Part shown: positions 47,396 to 58,854 of the stretch, in pieces | How the letters are laid out: every line of letters begins with the position of its first letter | How positions within the stretch are numbered: position 1 is the first letter of the stretch | Origin: Capitulum mitella | Lineage: Eukaryota; Arthropoda; Thecostraca; Pollicipedomorpha; Pollicipedidae | Length of the DNA: 64,000 bases | NCBI GenBank assembly: GCA_030062745.1 | Contig: CP099848.1 | Coordinates: forward strand, 15,301,081-15,365,080 | Reading direction: 5' to 3' | Position numbers and translations under genes: made by a program | Notes under the pieces: generated by a model | What the model saw: only the letters and a program-made list of their open reading frames with translations | Databases searched by the model: none | Told to the model about the DNA's origin: nothing

Positions 47396-47940
47396 TTTTA
47401 TAATATAAAGTAATATAATATAATATAAAGTAATATAAATAATATAATATATAATATATATTATTTTATTTATTATTATTTGATATTAATATATGTTATT
47501 TTAAAACTATTATTTTATATTAATATATTTTGTTTTATTATATTATATATTTTAATATTATTTTAAAATATATTTTGTTTAATAATATTATTTTAATATA
47601 CCTTATTTCGTTTTATTAAATATTACTTTATTTTATTTTATTATAATTTATATTATTTTAATACTATTTTAAATTATGTTTCATATTATTTTAAAATATA
47701 ATATATATTATTTTAATTTATTTTCATTTACATATATTACTTTAAATATGCATTGTTTTAAAATTTATTTCAAATATTAATTTAATAAACGTATATTTTA
47801 ATTCTAATGATTTTATTCTTAATTTTATATTATATTATTTTATTATTTATATTATATATCATTTTATTTTATAATATTATATTACTTTAAATATTATTTT
47901 TCAATTATATATATTATTTTAAATATTATTTTAAAAAATG
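47396..47940. repeat. Nearly pure A/T tract, TATTATTTTA-like repeats
   Basis: About 545 bp with almost no G or C, composed of degenerate TAATATAATATA and TATTATTTTAAT units. Confidence 0.95.
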
Positions 47941-48880
47941 CCGGTTCAAGGTCAACCTAGGTCAGGCAAAAAATTGTCATCTTTTGCATGCCAAAGATCG
48001 ATACTTACGACCCGCAGCCGTTCTGATTCACGTCACAAAAAGGACGGAAGTGAAACCTTTCAATGATCAGTTTTGCATTACTTCCTTTTTATCCAGTCAA
48101 GGCCAGTTTTAGTCCGGTAAGATAAGGTTGCATTAGTCTTCCTAACAGAGGACCATAATTATTCGCTAAGATTCTTAATTGCGTAAAGTGTAGAGTTGGG
48201 ATGATATCTCATGATAATTCAATCTTCACTGTCTCCCTTTTTTCGGGTCAAGATCAAGCCAGATCAGGATGGATAGCCATTTTCTTTTTCTGACTAGGAA
48301 GAATAATTTCTCTTTACTACTACTGAACCATCTTCCACAGTGTTGTATTGCATTTCGTTTTGACATCTGCCTATGATGTGACCTTACATGACCTTACGTT
48401 GCATTTGGCGAACCTTGCTATAAGAGGCAAAGGTAGAGTTGCGTGTCTGGCTTGAACGATAGGGAAGGTCATTGGCAACCACTTCTATCACCTACAATGC
48501 AAATCAGTCTAATTGTCATCATGCATGTGACCTAGCATGGTCTCTAATGTAGACGCGTCACAGTTGTATACCTTTTTAGTGACCGTGTCCTACGTAAATC
48601 CAAATAACTCATGCATTGTATTACCGAATATTAACAAAAAACGAAACATGTTCGCGCCACCACCTGAAGAAGCAAAAACATCCATGCAGGGGTTGACTTA
48701 TGACGTCATATCTCCACGACCTGACCCAGCATGAAAACAGTTTTGATGTCAAAATATGTAAAATTGATTGATGAACAGGTACTGAAAATTTGGTTCGGGT
48801 GGTTCTAACGGTTCAGAAGTTATTCAAGAAAAACCGAGGGGCGCCCTGTTTGTCACCCCCAGGCGGTGCCGGGTTAAGCG
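47941..48880 (-). repeat. Family B repeat (copy 2, inverted)
   Basis: Its right part (48,310-48,880) is the reverse complement of 8,520-9,295. It includes GTCAAGGTCAACCTAGGTCAG, CTATGATGTGACCTTACATGACCTTACG, TATGACGTCATA and the terminal CACCCCCAGGCGGTGCCGGGTTAA. Confidence 0.75.
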
Positions 48881-50369
48881 TGTGTTTTCAAGTGGACCTG
48901 ACGAGCTCATCAGACGATCCGTGCAGTGGCGTGGGAATGTTTTTGATGCCAGCTGAGCAATAAACAGCCAAAAGAAGCCTCTGAATATGCACCAGTGGCA
49001 CAAGTCAGTGCGGTTATTGGCCATGTATGCAAAGAAAGCATGACCGTGTCAAAGTGCTATAAATATGTTTTTGACAGTCTGAGTTCCGATACCCGGGACA
49101 TCGAGGCGCCCTTGACAGCATACGCCGGCCCGCGATCGCACGTTGCCTCGTGGATGTCAATGGCAACCTAAAGGCAGTAGCACACCAGCCATTCGTCCGA
49201 CGATTTCGCCGTTGCGATTTTCCGTTAGCACACCTAGCTGGCGACTATGGGTGTAGAACTGGGGCACATTTTGGTACACAGAAATGAATTTATCGCCCCC
49301 TAAAATGTATCACTGATAACGTATTTACAGAAATTGATTTTGCAAAGCAAGACAAGACATGAACGGGTCGAAATATTCCTACGGATTCCATGTCAATAAT
49401 TTCGTTTGGTATGGAAAGCTCCATACCAGAGGTATACAAAGTTACGCCCCTTGTGGGGATTATTTTCAGCTGAAGGCTGCTGAGGTAGTCGCATGAACGG
49501 ACAGCGCAGGTCCAGTAGGCTCCAGTTTTTGTATACACTGGAAAACAAACCGATTTCCCAGAGAGCGTGGATATTCCCTTTTTAGCCTCTCTCAGTTCCA
49601 ACAAAAAAGTACTGAGAGGTGAACAACTGACCTTGTCTATCCGTGATGTCAATTTTTTCCAGAAATGCAAGAACACACTCTTGCCCCTCTTCCAGCGTCC
49701 ACACCCTCATCCACACAGCCCAAGAGCAAAGTTTCGTATGTGTCTCCATATGCCTTGTTGGGCCTGTTGTTCAATGACAGAATTGCAATGAATCCTTTTT
49801 GGTGCTTTTGAACATTTTTTGCATGAGCCTGACATGGCATGTGGGGACAGCGGTGGCGTTCCATATATTTTTTGAGGGAACAGTCGCCCCCCTTCATCAT
49901 GCCCGATTTTCAGATAAGCTCCCAAGTGTTTTTAGACAGTGATACCCCTGCCACCAGCAGTGCTGAAGAAACAGCAGCAAATGAAAATCCTAAAATAGCA
50001 GGGGGCAGGAATGGCTTTTCCCGTGTACCGGGATATGTATTGTACGTGGAACGAAACATGCAGGAAAATTTGCGCGTGCGAATTTTCTATAAAGTAAAAG
50101 TGCTTTATCGCACTTTGTGAACACTTTTCTGCACTGGTCAATAACTTGCATTTTGATGTTTAGGCAAAATGTTCGGACTAATTATGTCATGCATGCATGA
50201 TAAACAAAGCTAAGGGAACGTACAATAGCGAATTTAGTGACCTGGCAGTGGCACACGTCAGTGTACATCATCTTCCATCACAAGTGGATGTTGGATAAGA
50301 TGGATATTAAATAAATGATGCGCTTCACGAGCGCTTCTCTCACGGTTTCGCTTATCAAACTGTTACGTT
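48881..50369. other. Unassigned sequence
   Basis: Minus-strand frames at 49,290-49,900 join into a longer broken coding-like stretch but match nothing I recognise. It may be part of the degraded mobile element that follows. Confidence 0.35.
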
Positions 50370-51345
50370 TGCTCAGTTGTAGAATATGCGCTGGCTTTGG
50401 CTGGCGGATATGGTCGCCGTTTCGTTCTGTTTTGTTTGCTGCACTGCAAACGGCTCTCCGTTTAACGTGGTTTTCGACATTGCCTTTTGGACATCCACAG
50501 TTGCACACACACAGTATTCAGGTATCCACACACAGTATTCAGGTAACTGCGCTGCATACACCGCTGGGCAGTCAGCGTTTGAAACCCTCTTATGGTTGTC
50601 TGTCGTACGCTATGGTTATTTTTTCTCCAGTATCCCAGCTGCTTTACATGCCGTGCGCATTAAAACACCCAGAGAGCTCACTCCCAATGGGTCGTTCATG
50701 AACCAGATGAGGCCATTTGGTACTTGTCGGTGGTTGATAGCCAGAAAAAAATGGCGAACTGGGCGTGAAAGAGTTTGGAGGGCGATGGCGCACGAATTTT
50801 TAATATGCGTTGACTGGGCATCGCACTGGATTGTCGTATTTTCAAAAACCTGTGGTAAGCAGGCGCTTGCGCTGCCAGTTCCAGTTCTGGTCTTGGTTAG
50901 GCGTTCTTTGAATAGAAGGAATTTACTACACGACTCATCCTTTTCAACAGATATGCCGCCCCACTGCACCCTATCCCAAAGCTTCATGACGACCCCGGCG
51001 TCCGAACATTACCACACTGTAGTACCGGAACGTCCGTAGGAGCGAAAGAGGCGATTGAAACCCGAGCTGACCGATTGACCAGAACTTTTCCGCATATTAA
51101 ACGTGGAAGCCTTGGGTCGACATGGTGGCCTTTGCTCATTGCCTCTTCAATTTATTCAGTTTGGCAGTTTTCGCTTTCCAGGTACCCTCGAAGACTTTAT
51201 CCTCCACCAAATGACGAGGATATCTTTTTTCTTTCAAGTAACTTCCGAGTAGCGAGAACATGTAAATTGAGCTTGTTTCATAGCCATCGCCATCCTCTCC
51301 TTTCCTTGTTAACACCAAGTATGATATCACAGCATCCAATTTTTG
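50370..51345 (-). pseudogene. Crypton-like tyrosine recombinase relic (DUF3504-type)
   Basis: On the minus strand, in family order and in several frames: F.GTWKAKTAKLNKLKRQ (about 51,140-51,200), EKFWSIGQLGFQSPLSLLRT then FGRRGRHEALG (51,000-51,090), RPVRHFFLAINHR...IWFMNDPLGVSSLGVLMRTAC (50,640-50,760), KAAGILEKK and DNHKRVSN, then AQLPEYC and DVQKAMSK. This is the order of Crypton-derived recombinase domains. The catalytic H-x-x-R box is degraded, and an 18-bp duplication (CACACACAGTATTCAGGT) interrupts the C-terminal Tyr region. Stops and frameshifts show it is inactive. A plus-strand 217-codon frame here is its shadow. Confidence 0.65.
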
Positions 51346-51960
51346 AGGCTCCGTAGTTTTTCAGGTTTTCTGAGAAACCTAAAGATTCAGCTTTATTTTG
51401 TGCCTGGGCCACCCAAAATTCTTCCTCTTTGGTAATGGCTTTGCCTTTGGTTTCATTCACTTTCATACAAAAATGATTTCGTTATTTTTCTCTGGTATGT
51501 ACCACTCCTCATTCCTTGATACATCTTTAGGTATACCAGAATGTGGTCTTTCTTCCATACGTTGAGCAGTGTATGGGAAAGATCTCTCGCTCTGGGAGAA
51601 AATTCGAAACTCGGTTAAAAAACACATCCGGCACTCCGGCAATCGACCTTACCTAATGTTTTAAGAAAACTCAGTTTTAGTTTTCCTTTACAAGATCCGG
51701 TCAGTTATATGTATACACATATATATGTATGTGTGTGCGTGCACATATATGTACGTATGCACACGTACACGCGTATATATGTATACTCGTATGTCGTTTT
51801 TTTCTTTCATGCTACACCAAAGGACCAAAGATATGTCCTGGTGACCTTGAAGGGCCACTGCTCCCCTGCCGTCCTATTCCTTTGCCATGAAGAAACTAGG
51901 TATGAGCCTTTTTTACATACCTTTTCATAGGTATGTCATACCTTTTCCTAAGTATGATAG
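51346..51960. other. Unassigned sequence with TATG/CACG-rich patch
   Basis: Imperfect ATATATGTATGTGTGTGCGT repeat at about 51,700-51,790. No gene. Confidence 0.4.
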
Positions 51961-51998
51961 AAGTATGTCATACCTAGGAAACTAGGTATGACATACTT
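51961..51998. repeat. Perfect 17-bp hairpin with GAAA loop
   Basis: AAGTATGTCATACCTAG (51,961-51,977) and CTAGGTATGACATACTT (51,982-51,998) are exact inverted repeats around GAAA. More ...GTATGTCATACCT and AAGTATG copies lie on both sides (51,900-52,060). Confidence 0.95.
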
Positions 51999-54110
51999 TT
52001 GCCACATGACAGAAGTATGCCATGTGAAACACAACATACTTTTGAAGATGCAGTTGCATCCCTACCTGAAAATCTGCACGTTGCCAGCACCAGCCTACTA
52101 CAGCATCCCCAACATAAACATGTTGGAATTCATGTTATTCACATATTTGACACGTCCAAGTAGCATGAGTTTGCTGTGAAAATGGTATTCAATCATGACT
52201 GATCAGTGTAATGACCATTTTCTTATACGAATGTATGAACGTAATACATATAAATAATTTCAGAATTGGACAAGACACATATTCTTGAGAAATTTGCCGG
52301 CCAACTTCAAAGGTGCCGCAAGTGCGTATTGGGAGGGAGAGCAGAAAGGCAGTGACCCAAAACTGGGACGATTTATGCATGAAAAATGGGATAAAACCAT
52401 CTAGGAACCACCGTAAGAAAGAGCTGTCCCAGAATATCAAAGGTACTCAGTTCAAAGCATGACAGGAATCAGAAGAATCTCATGAGTATATCAGCTGGGC
52501 TATCGCAACGTTTCTGGAGAATCTCGAGAATGTGAGTGGAATGTGAATTGGGTATATCGTGGGGGCCGTGTCGACGTTTTCTGGGGAATCAGAGTTCTCA
52601 TTAGAAAACTCTCGGAACAAAAACAGTATTTTTGGGGTTCGTTTTCCCTGCGTACCCCTGATAGGTTGGAAAAATGAGAATAACAAGGTTATTGAAATAG
52701 GACATTCTCTCAATGATTCTCAAGAGGAATCATTTCAGTTCTGACTACAGTCGGCTGTGCAGTGGAAATCGTTGATGAGTGTCCGCGATAATCGTCAGCC
52801 AAGTGGCTGGTATGGGGCCAGCTTGAGTCATGAATACGCGACAGTAGCAAAATGTGATTTATTCTGTGGAATTGCAAATGCACATGGTGACATATTTTCG
52901 GCCCTAGGCCATACTCATGTCAAAGCAGTGCGGCCGGGGATGTAACTGGGAGCTAGGGCCGGGGGTCCCTTGGCGCCACTGACCTGACGCTCAGGTCGGG
53001 AAACTTAGCCAGGACATTTATGTTATCGCAAAATGCGTTTGGATGACGAGCCCATCAACAAAACATTTCTTGTCCGCTAGGGATGCAATATTGCTTTACC
53101 ACGGCAGGTACTCACAGTCGGTGTGAAATCGGTACCAAAAGTACGGGAAGTTTACCTGGGTAAGTTTCAGTATCACAGGAATCAATTATGCAGTTCTATT
53201 CTGAATCATACGGCGGTGCTCTTCCAGTACCCGGAAATGCTGGACTGCATAGGTGTCGTGAGAGGCGGAGGCCGTGCCGGCACCAGGCGAACCTCGCAGG
53301 CTCTTGGCTGGTGCCGGAGCATGTTTAAGCCGTTTTGCCACCATCTCGCAGAGAATACAGCACGTCATCCAATGGCCAAATGTCTGGTCCAGGAACGGTA
53401 TAAGTGCATTCGAACATGCCCTGTTCGACCGAGTTCCGGAAGTTTCCAACGTGTGCTGCGGGGACACGTTTATCATATTTAAGCCTGCGTGTGGCGAAAG
53501 ACGTCCGCTTCTCTATGTTCCGAAACCCACTCAGGCGCAGCGTCCTCAACCTCCCTCAACGCGCCTCGTAACACAACGCATGTCATAGACATCCCTTTTG
53601 GTCGTGGCTAAACACGGGAGGAAGGGGAGTCTAGGAGGGACTGCCTCCCTGGTTTTGGAGGAATGGGTTTTTGACCCCTCCCTCCCAATTTTGGTCGGAA
53701 AGTGACCGTTTTTCGCAACTTTCCTAGATGAAATATATGGTTGGGTCAGACTGCCCCCAGATTCTGATTTGTCTCCACCCCGTTCCCCCCGCCCCCCCAA
53801 AAAAAATAACTGGAACGTAGCTTCACCCATGGTCGTGGCCGATGACGACATTTCCTGCAGTGTCTAGTGACTCGCTACTTTTCTTGCTTTTGGGTAAAGT
53901 GCCGTTGATTCCCGTTCCACATACACACAAACACACACAAAAACACACTTTGGCGTTGGTATACAGCACCCAGAAATATAGCCCGTTTTGCGATATACTG
54001 TCATATCAAATGAGTAACATTTTCTCCGAAACCTCTTAGTGGGTTGACATGTGGAATCTTAAAGTCTATCCATGCATTTTTGCTCAATGCGTATGCTAGG
54101 AAATGTTATA
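51999..54110. other. Unassigned sequence
   Basis: No gene is recognised. 53,250-53,590 is GC-richer with open frames on both strands but no agreeing signals. Confidence 0.4.
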
Positions 54111-54498
54111 CTAAAATGTGACCATACGAAGAATGGCGTCTACGAAGTCTTGCGGACGCAAAGATAAGTCTTTTTGCATCGTTTTACAGAAAGACAGATG
54201 AGCCCTTTTTTCTTTTCCTCTTTCTTTGGAGATCTTAGCCGAACGATCAGCATGGATGGCTTTTGGCTCAAAGTACCAATATGCTAAACAGAACTTGTTG
54301 CCTGTACCCTGAACCCAGCGCCCAGTAATGGAATTCCACTTCAACGGAAAATTTTGCCTCCGGCCTTTCTGGTCAGATAGGACCGTGAAGGAATCCTTTC
54401 CGCGCGCACAATGCCGCGACACGGTCGTCCCGTGCCGGGTTGACCCTCGCTGGTCAGTTGCCAGTTGCTTGCACCGCGAATGGTCGGGCCAAACAGTT
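54111..54498 (-). other. Open reading frame downstream of tRNA-like head, unknown
   Basis: A minus-strand frame runs from 54,608 through the tRNA-like region to 54,111. Its second half (KWNSITGRWVQGTGNKFCLA...) resembles nothing I know. It may be the body of the SINE or composite repeat that starts with the tRNA-like head. Confidence 0.25.
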
Positions 54499-54572
54499 CG
54501 TTGTTCCTGGGACACGAACCCGGCGCCATCGGGACAGGAGCCCACGACCTTACATCCTTGGCCACGGGGACG
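54499..54572 (-). repeat. tRNA-derived SINE head (tRNA-Arg-CCT-like)
   Basis: 74 nt with a box A-like TGGCCAAGGATG and box B-like GGTTCGTGTCC. The D stem (GGCC/GGTC), a 7-nt anticodon loop CTCCTGT with conserved T33, and T stem pairs can be drawn. The apparent anticodon is CCT. The acceptor stem does not pair for most of its length and no CCA or terminator follows, so this is a tRNA-derived SINE or pseudo-tRNA, not a functional tRNA gene. Confidence 0.55.
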
Positions 54573-54824
54573 GCGGATAACGCATCGATATCTAAGTTGT
54601 CTGATCATGATAAATGCAATAATTATCGGGACTTTTATGCTTGAAAGTGATGAAGTTGTTTAAATAACTTTTCGGCTGCTAAGTCCTCTGGCGGCCATCA
54701 GAACTGGCATTGCGTTATGAGCACCGCCGTCTTATGTCTGAAGCCGCGATGCGAGAAAAATCCCACAGATAGCCTGTCGTATGATCAAAAACACGCTGGC
54801 AAATTCTGAGTGCCCGAAAAAAGG

Positions 54825-54995
54825 AAATACGAAGTTTTGCATCTTCGAAGAAATGCAAAACGAAGAAACGTGCACACGTATGACGATATGCGCACGAGGA
54901 TTTGCACTTTGAAGATTTGCGATACGAAACTTTACGTGCGAAGTTTTGCCTACCGAAGAAATGCGACTCGAAGGAATGCGGTGCGCAATTCTGTC
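54825..54995 (-). repeat. 18-bp minisatellite, copy 2 (inverted relative to 34.2 kb)
   Basis: Units like GAAGTTTTGCATACGAAGAAATGCG recur about every 17-18 bp and are the reverse complement of the 34.2-kb array. It ends about 50 bp from the splice donor of the 55-kb exon, so it lies at the start of that intron. Confidence 0.8.
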
Positions 54996-55044
54996 GGGTC
55001 CGTCTCGCTGTCCTGCCCGACAGCAGGCGTCGGCCGGCACTCAC

Positions 55045-55534
55045 CGTCTCCGTCGGCGCGCGGCGCCACGGCCACGGTGTAGAAGACGGCCGCCGCCGCC
55101 GACGCCAGCATCACCAGCACTAACATGGCACAGATGCGGGCGAAGGCGCAGCGCTCGGCAGGCGCGGCGGCGGCCTGGCCGGCGGCGGCCGGCGGCGGCA
55201 GCTCGGTCTCGGTGAAGCGCGACAGCCGGCGCTGGTGGCCGCCGGCCGGCGCCGCGCTCGCCGCCGGCCGACGCACCCGGGCAAGCCAGGCAGGCAGCGG
55301 CGGCAGCGAAGAACCGCTGGCGTCGGTGCCGCGCCGCGAGCCGGCCGCCTCCGGCGACGAGGCACGCCGGCCCGACCAGCGCGCCGCCTCGAACAGCGGC
55401 GGCCGCGGCGCCGGCTCCTCCGGCCGCGGCGGCGCCGGCTGCGGCCGGGCCACCGCGGCTGAACCACCTCCAACCGCCGCCGGGACGCTGATGGACGTTG
55501 TCGGAGTGCTGGCTGGCGCTGCTAGCGGGTGCAT
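55045..55534 (-). CDS. First coding exon: type II membrane anchor, isoform A (163 codons + 1 nt)
   Basis: The ATG at 55,534-55,532 opens 163 codons to a consensus donor (GACG|GTGAGT; last exon base 55,045) in phase 1. Residues 1-127 are Ala/Pro/Arg/Ser-rich and probably disordered, with a kinase-site-like RRLSRFTETE. RCAFAR (about 128-133) precedes a hydrophobic helix at about 134-156, followed by APRADGD before the splice. Topology by charge is N-in/C-out. GC3 is extreme. It has the same layout and splice phase as the exons at 15.9 and 5.6 kb. Downstream exons are not visible nearby, as expected if it splices over a very long intron. Family not recognised. Confidence 0.7.
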
Positions 55535-57975
55535 TGGTACAGTGGAGCTTCCAACCTTTGCAGACTGCGGCGCAAGCTCCTACTGGTCTACCCGCATGGA
55601 GAACAGCGAGAGCTTCCCTTGCACTGGGAGTGAGAGGAGAGACGAATGAAAGCAAGAGCATGCAGCAAAAGGAAGGAAAAAATGATTAGATTACGCCACT
55701 AGTTTGCTCCTACTGATGTGCCCAGAACAATAGTGATGCTAGTTTTAATACTAACTCTTTCCGTACCGCACTCGTACGCGCCACATCTCCTCCCACCGTG
55801 GAATAAAGCAATCATTTTTGCATTCAGGTCTTGTAACAATAATTAGCAGCTGCCAGAATCACGTAAAGCTTCGGAAGTATTTACAGTAATCAAACCGTAT
55901 AAAGTTATTAATAATGGTGATAAGGCATGATGCAGCCATAAACCGACTGCTGGCCAGGAGCATGGCACAATCGCTGTTACTTGTCGGACCACATTTCGAT
56001 AAACAAAGGATGACCTAGAAATTTGCTGCACTTGGTTAGACATGGAGACCTGGGGAAGACGTGACTAAGAAATTAAAAGTCTCAAATTAAAACCCAGCCC
56101 TCCCCAACACTTTTTGGAAGTCCTGAGTCATATGTCGCATGTTCAGATTATAACCCGAGGGATCCGTGAGTATCTGTTCCTGAATCCTGAAATCTTTCCG
56201 TTACCTTTGCTTTTAATCTGGCTATAGTTTGGCGCTTACGTGGCGTCGCTAACTGATAAGGCAATTCCTTACCTTCATGGGACCTCCGTCAAATTAACGT
56301 CGCCATTTGCGACATTCGGGACAACTGATAATACATCTAAATAATTTGCTCATGGGTGGACATCAAATACATTGAAGTGAAATGCTCTTCTAAAAAAAAG
56401 TGTTGAATGGGATTGAAATTTCACTCAAGATCACGATCTCGCACCCACCTGAGGTCGAAATCCCCTGCACCGTTTTACGCCATGATGACAATTTTTTCAA
56501 GTTGCCGTAGACGGCATATCTAAAATCCAGGGTGCCGAAGACCATTCACGCAAAGATGCCAAAGATCTTGGCCCGAGAGAGATCATATATTGACAATGAT
56601 CTGCTGAGGAGTACAAGAACATTGCGGTACAAAGAAAACAGTCATTTTTCCATTCAGGATATTATTTTAGTCATTGAAACCTGCTTATATGACAGCGAGG
56701 GTGTAGATGGTCAGTTACACAAAGATCCGGATCCAGGAGGTCACCCGTTTGCCATGGGCTCAGCTCAAAACCTCCTTCACCGTTTCAATACTGACGATTT
56801 TTGCCTTTACTTTTGACTTTCGTTTTTTTACTCTTGATTCTGACTGGTCAGTACTCATGTTCGCTTTGGTGAATCATTGCAACCCCTTGGTATGAAAGTC
56901 AGGTGTGCCGAAACTCATTTACGCAAGGTTCGCGGCTTGGTGGAAGTCAGCGCTTGCTTTTGACGTCACATCAGAACGGAATTTGACTTTGACCTTAGTC
57001 AAACGCGGAATTTTAAATTCGAAACCTTTGTGTCGTCAGGAGCTTTCGTTTGAGTAGTGTTTGGTGTGTACGGCACAATTTTGACGTTTTCTTCTGTCGC
57101 GGGTGTGGCAGATGTTGTCGATAACTTGACGGTAGAACTGCTGTATCTGATGGAGGTCCCAAAATTGATTCTTGGGATGGACGCAATACCCGAAAGTCGT
57201 GTTTTCAGTCCCATTACACTTGCTTAATTAACTTCTTCGGGTTCTCCGTACGATTTACATAAAACGGTAACTTTTTGAGAAATAAATCCGGTTTCAGTTT
57301 TGGCATTAAAATGGCAGTGCCGGTGCGACAGTGCTATAATATGTTAAAAAGTTTCTCATTGCTGGCATTTTCCACTTCCACGTCTCAACCGAAACTGTTC
57401 TTGCAGCATTACCCGAGATGACTCAAACTCAGATACCCGTTGTATGGCTGAAGATTCAAGATCGACCGATGATCGGGAACCTCTTCAGTAGCCGATACGA
57501 ACATTTTGACGTAGTACTATTACTATTACAAAGCTTGGGATGAAACGGCCGAGATTCGTAAGAGCCTCAAACTTTTTAAAAAGAAATCTCCGATGTTGTT
57601 GCAATGTCATGATATTCTTTCTCACCCCTGCGATCTTTGTTTCTCATTGAGTCCTGCTTTTAAGTGATATATTTTCGTCGAAGTTAAGATCTAAAAGATA
57701 CGGATGGCCAAATTTTCAGGCAACTCTTTGTATTTAGTGTGATGTGGTCTATGTGATGTCTAAAGTTCATATTCGTCTGAGGCGGTACGTGATCCTAAGT
57801 CTGCAAATTCTGTCTTGTTGAGATCCGTTCACCCTGTCCAACGCAACTGCCATCGTTCGTCCGGGGTGCAGCGGATTGGGCGATGGGTTTTCCAACTTCG
57901 GAAATTTATGTTTAAGCCCTACGGAATTGCTGACGAGAAGCCGCTCAAAAAAAGAATCTGATACTGAAGCTTTCA
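55535..57975. other. Upstream region and unassigned sequence
   Basis: 55,535-55,680 is the probable promoter/5' UTR of the 55-kb exon. The remainder is AT-rich with no gene, apart from TGACGTCA near 56,961. Confidence 0.4.
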
Positions 57976-58074
57976 AATCGCTCTAACTCCTACATCGCTG
58001 CTCAGTGGCACTGAAGGCGCTTCCGCGAACCCTAAGCACACCGCGACGCCTCGCAACGAACACGTGCCACTGAC

Positions 58075-58320
58075 CTGCGTCCGCCGCTGCCCCGGCGACA
58101 GCCTGAGGAACGCGCCGACCTCCGCCCCGCCGCGGGCCGTGTCGGCGAGCGGAGCGGTCACCGGCCTCTGGCCTGCCGCCACCGCCGCCGGACACCGTGT
58201 CGTCGCCCACCCAACGACGGCGGCGCCGTTGGCTGTCCGGCCACCGACCGGTGGCGGTCCACCGTTCACCTGCAGCCGGAGCAGGGCGCCCACCGCGGCC
58301 TTATGTTAACCGAGGTGGTC
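58075..58320 (-). promoter_or_regulatory. CpG-rich segment with two 5' splice sites, possible non-coding first exon
   Basis: GC-rich block on the minus strand with donors CAG|GTGAAC (last exon base 58,270) and CAG|GTCAGT (last exon base 58,075). Open frames here lack an ATG (they start only at GTG) and have no hydrophobic helix. A 5' UTR exon or further promoter of the minus-strand gene is possible. Confidence 0.3.
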
Positions 58321-58846
58321 GTGGAGAACAGGGGTGGCGGAAGACGGAGAGGGAAAGAGGGGGCCGCGGGAGGCGCCTTGTTCCTGGTTACTCCTCTCTC
58401 GCATGACGGGCGTAGTGAGAGTAACGAAAACAGCCCAAAAGTCAGTTGGCAACTGGCCAATATGTCTAAGGTCTGGCATTGCTGGAATTAGCATTCAGTC
58501 TGGCATTGCTGGAAATGTCAGACAAGGGCTGAAGCTACCCATGCTTGGAAAAATGAAAACCCGACTGAAACAAGTAAGTCTGAGCCCGGTATGCTCAAAT
58601 GGGTATGGATTGGTTTGTTATTCCTTTTCCCTCTCCTCAATGCTTCGCTGCTGAAAAATTTTACTTGCGTGGAAATTTAATTCAGAGCACAGATATTCGT
58701 TTGACCCTTATGCTCAACGTTGGCCATTACTGGAGAGGATCTAGGACTTTGGGGAAAAACGGGTGCAGTATAAAACGGAGTGCGCTGACATTAATGTGCA
58801 AATTTAAACTAGCTCGATAGCTCCGGCCAGAGCATTACTCAAGTGG
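58321..58846. other. Unassigned sequence
   Basis: Contains the tandem TCTGGCATTGCTGGAA.T (58,470-58,517). No gene. Confidence 0.4.
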
Positions 58847-58854
58847 CTCAGAGT

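Noticed and set aside
50386-51039. Plus-strand 217-codon open frame with a hydrophobic start
   Set aside because: The opposite strand carries recognisable recombinase motifs over the same bases; this frame is its shadow.
54499-54572. Functional tRNA-Arg gene
   Set aside because: The acceptor stem does not pair and there is no terminator T-run directly after it.
57973-58293. A fourth anchor-type first exon
   Set aside because: The open frames begin at GTG, not ATG, and have no hydrophobic helix; only the splice sites and CpG content are noteworthy.
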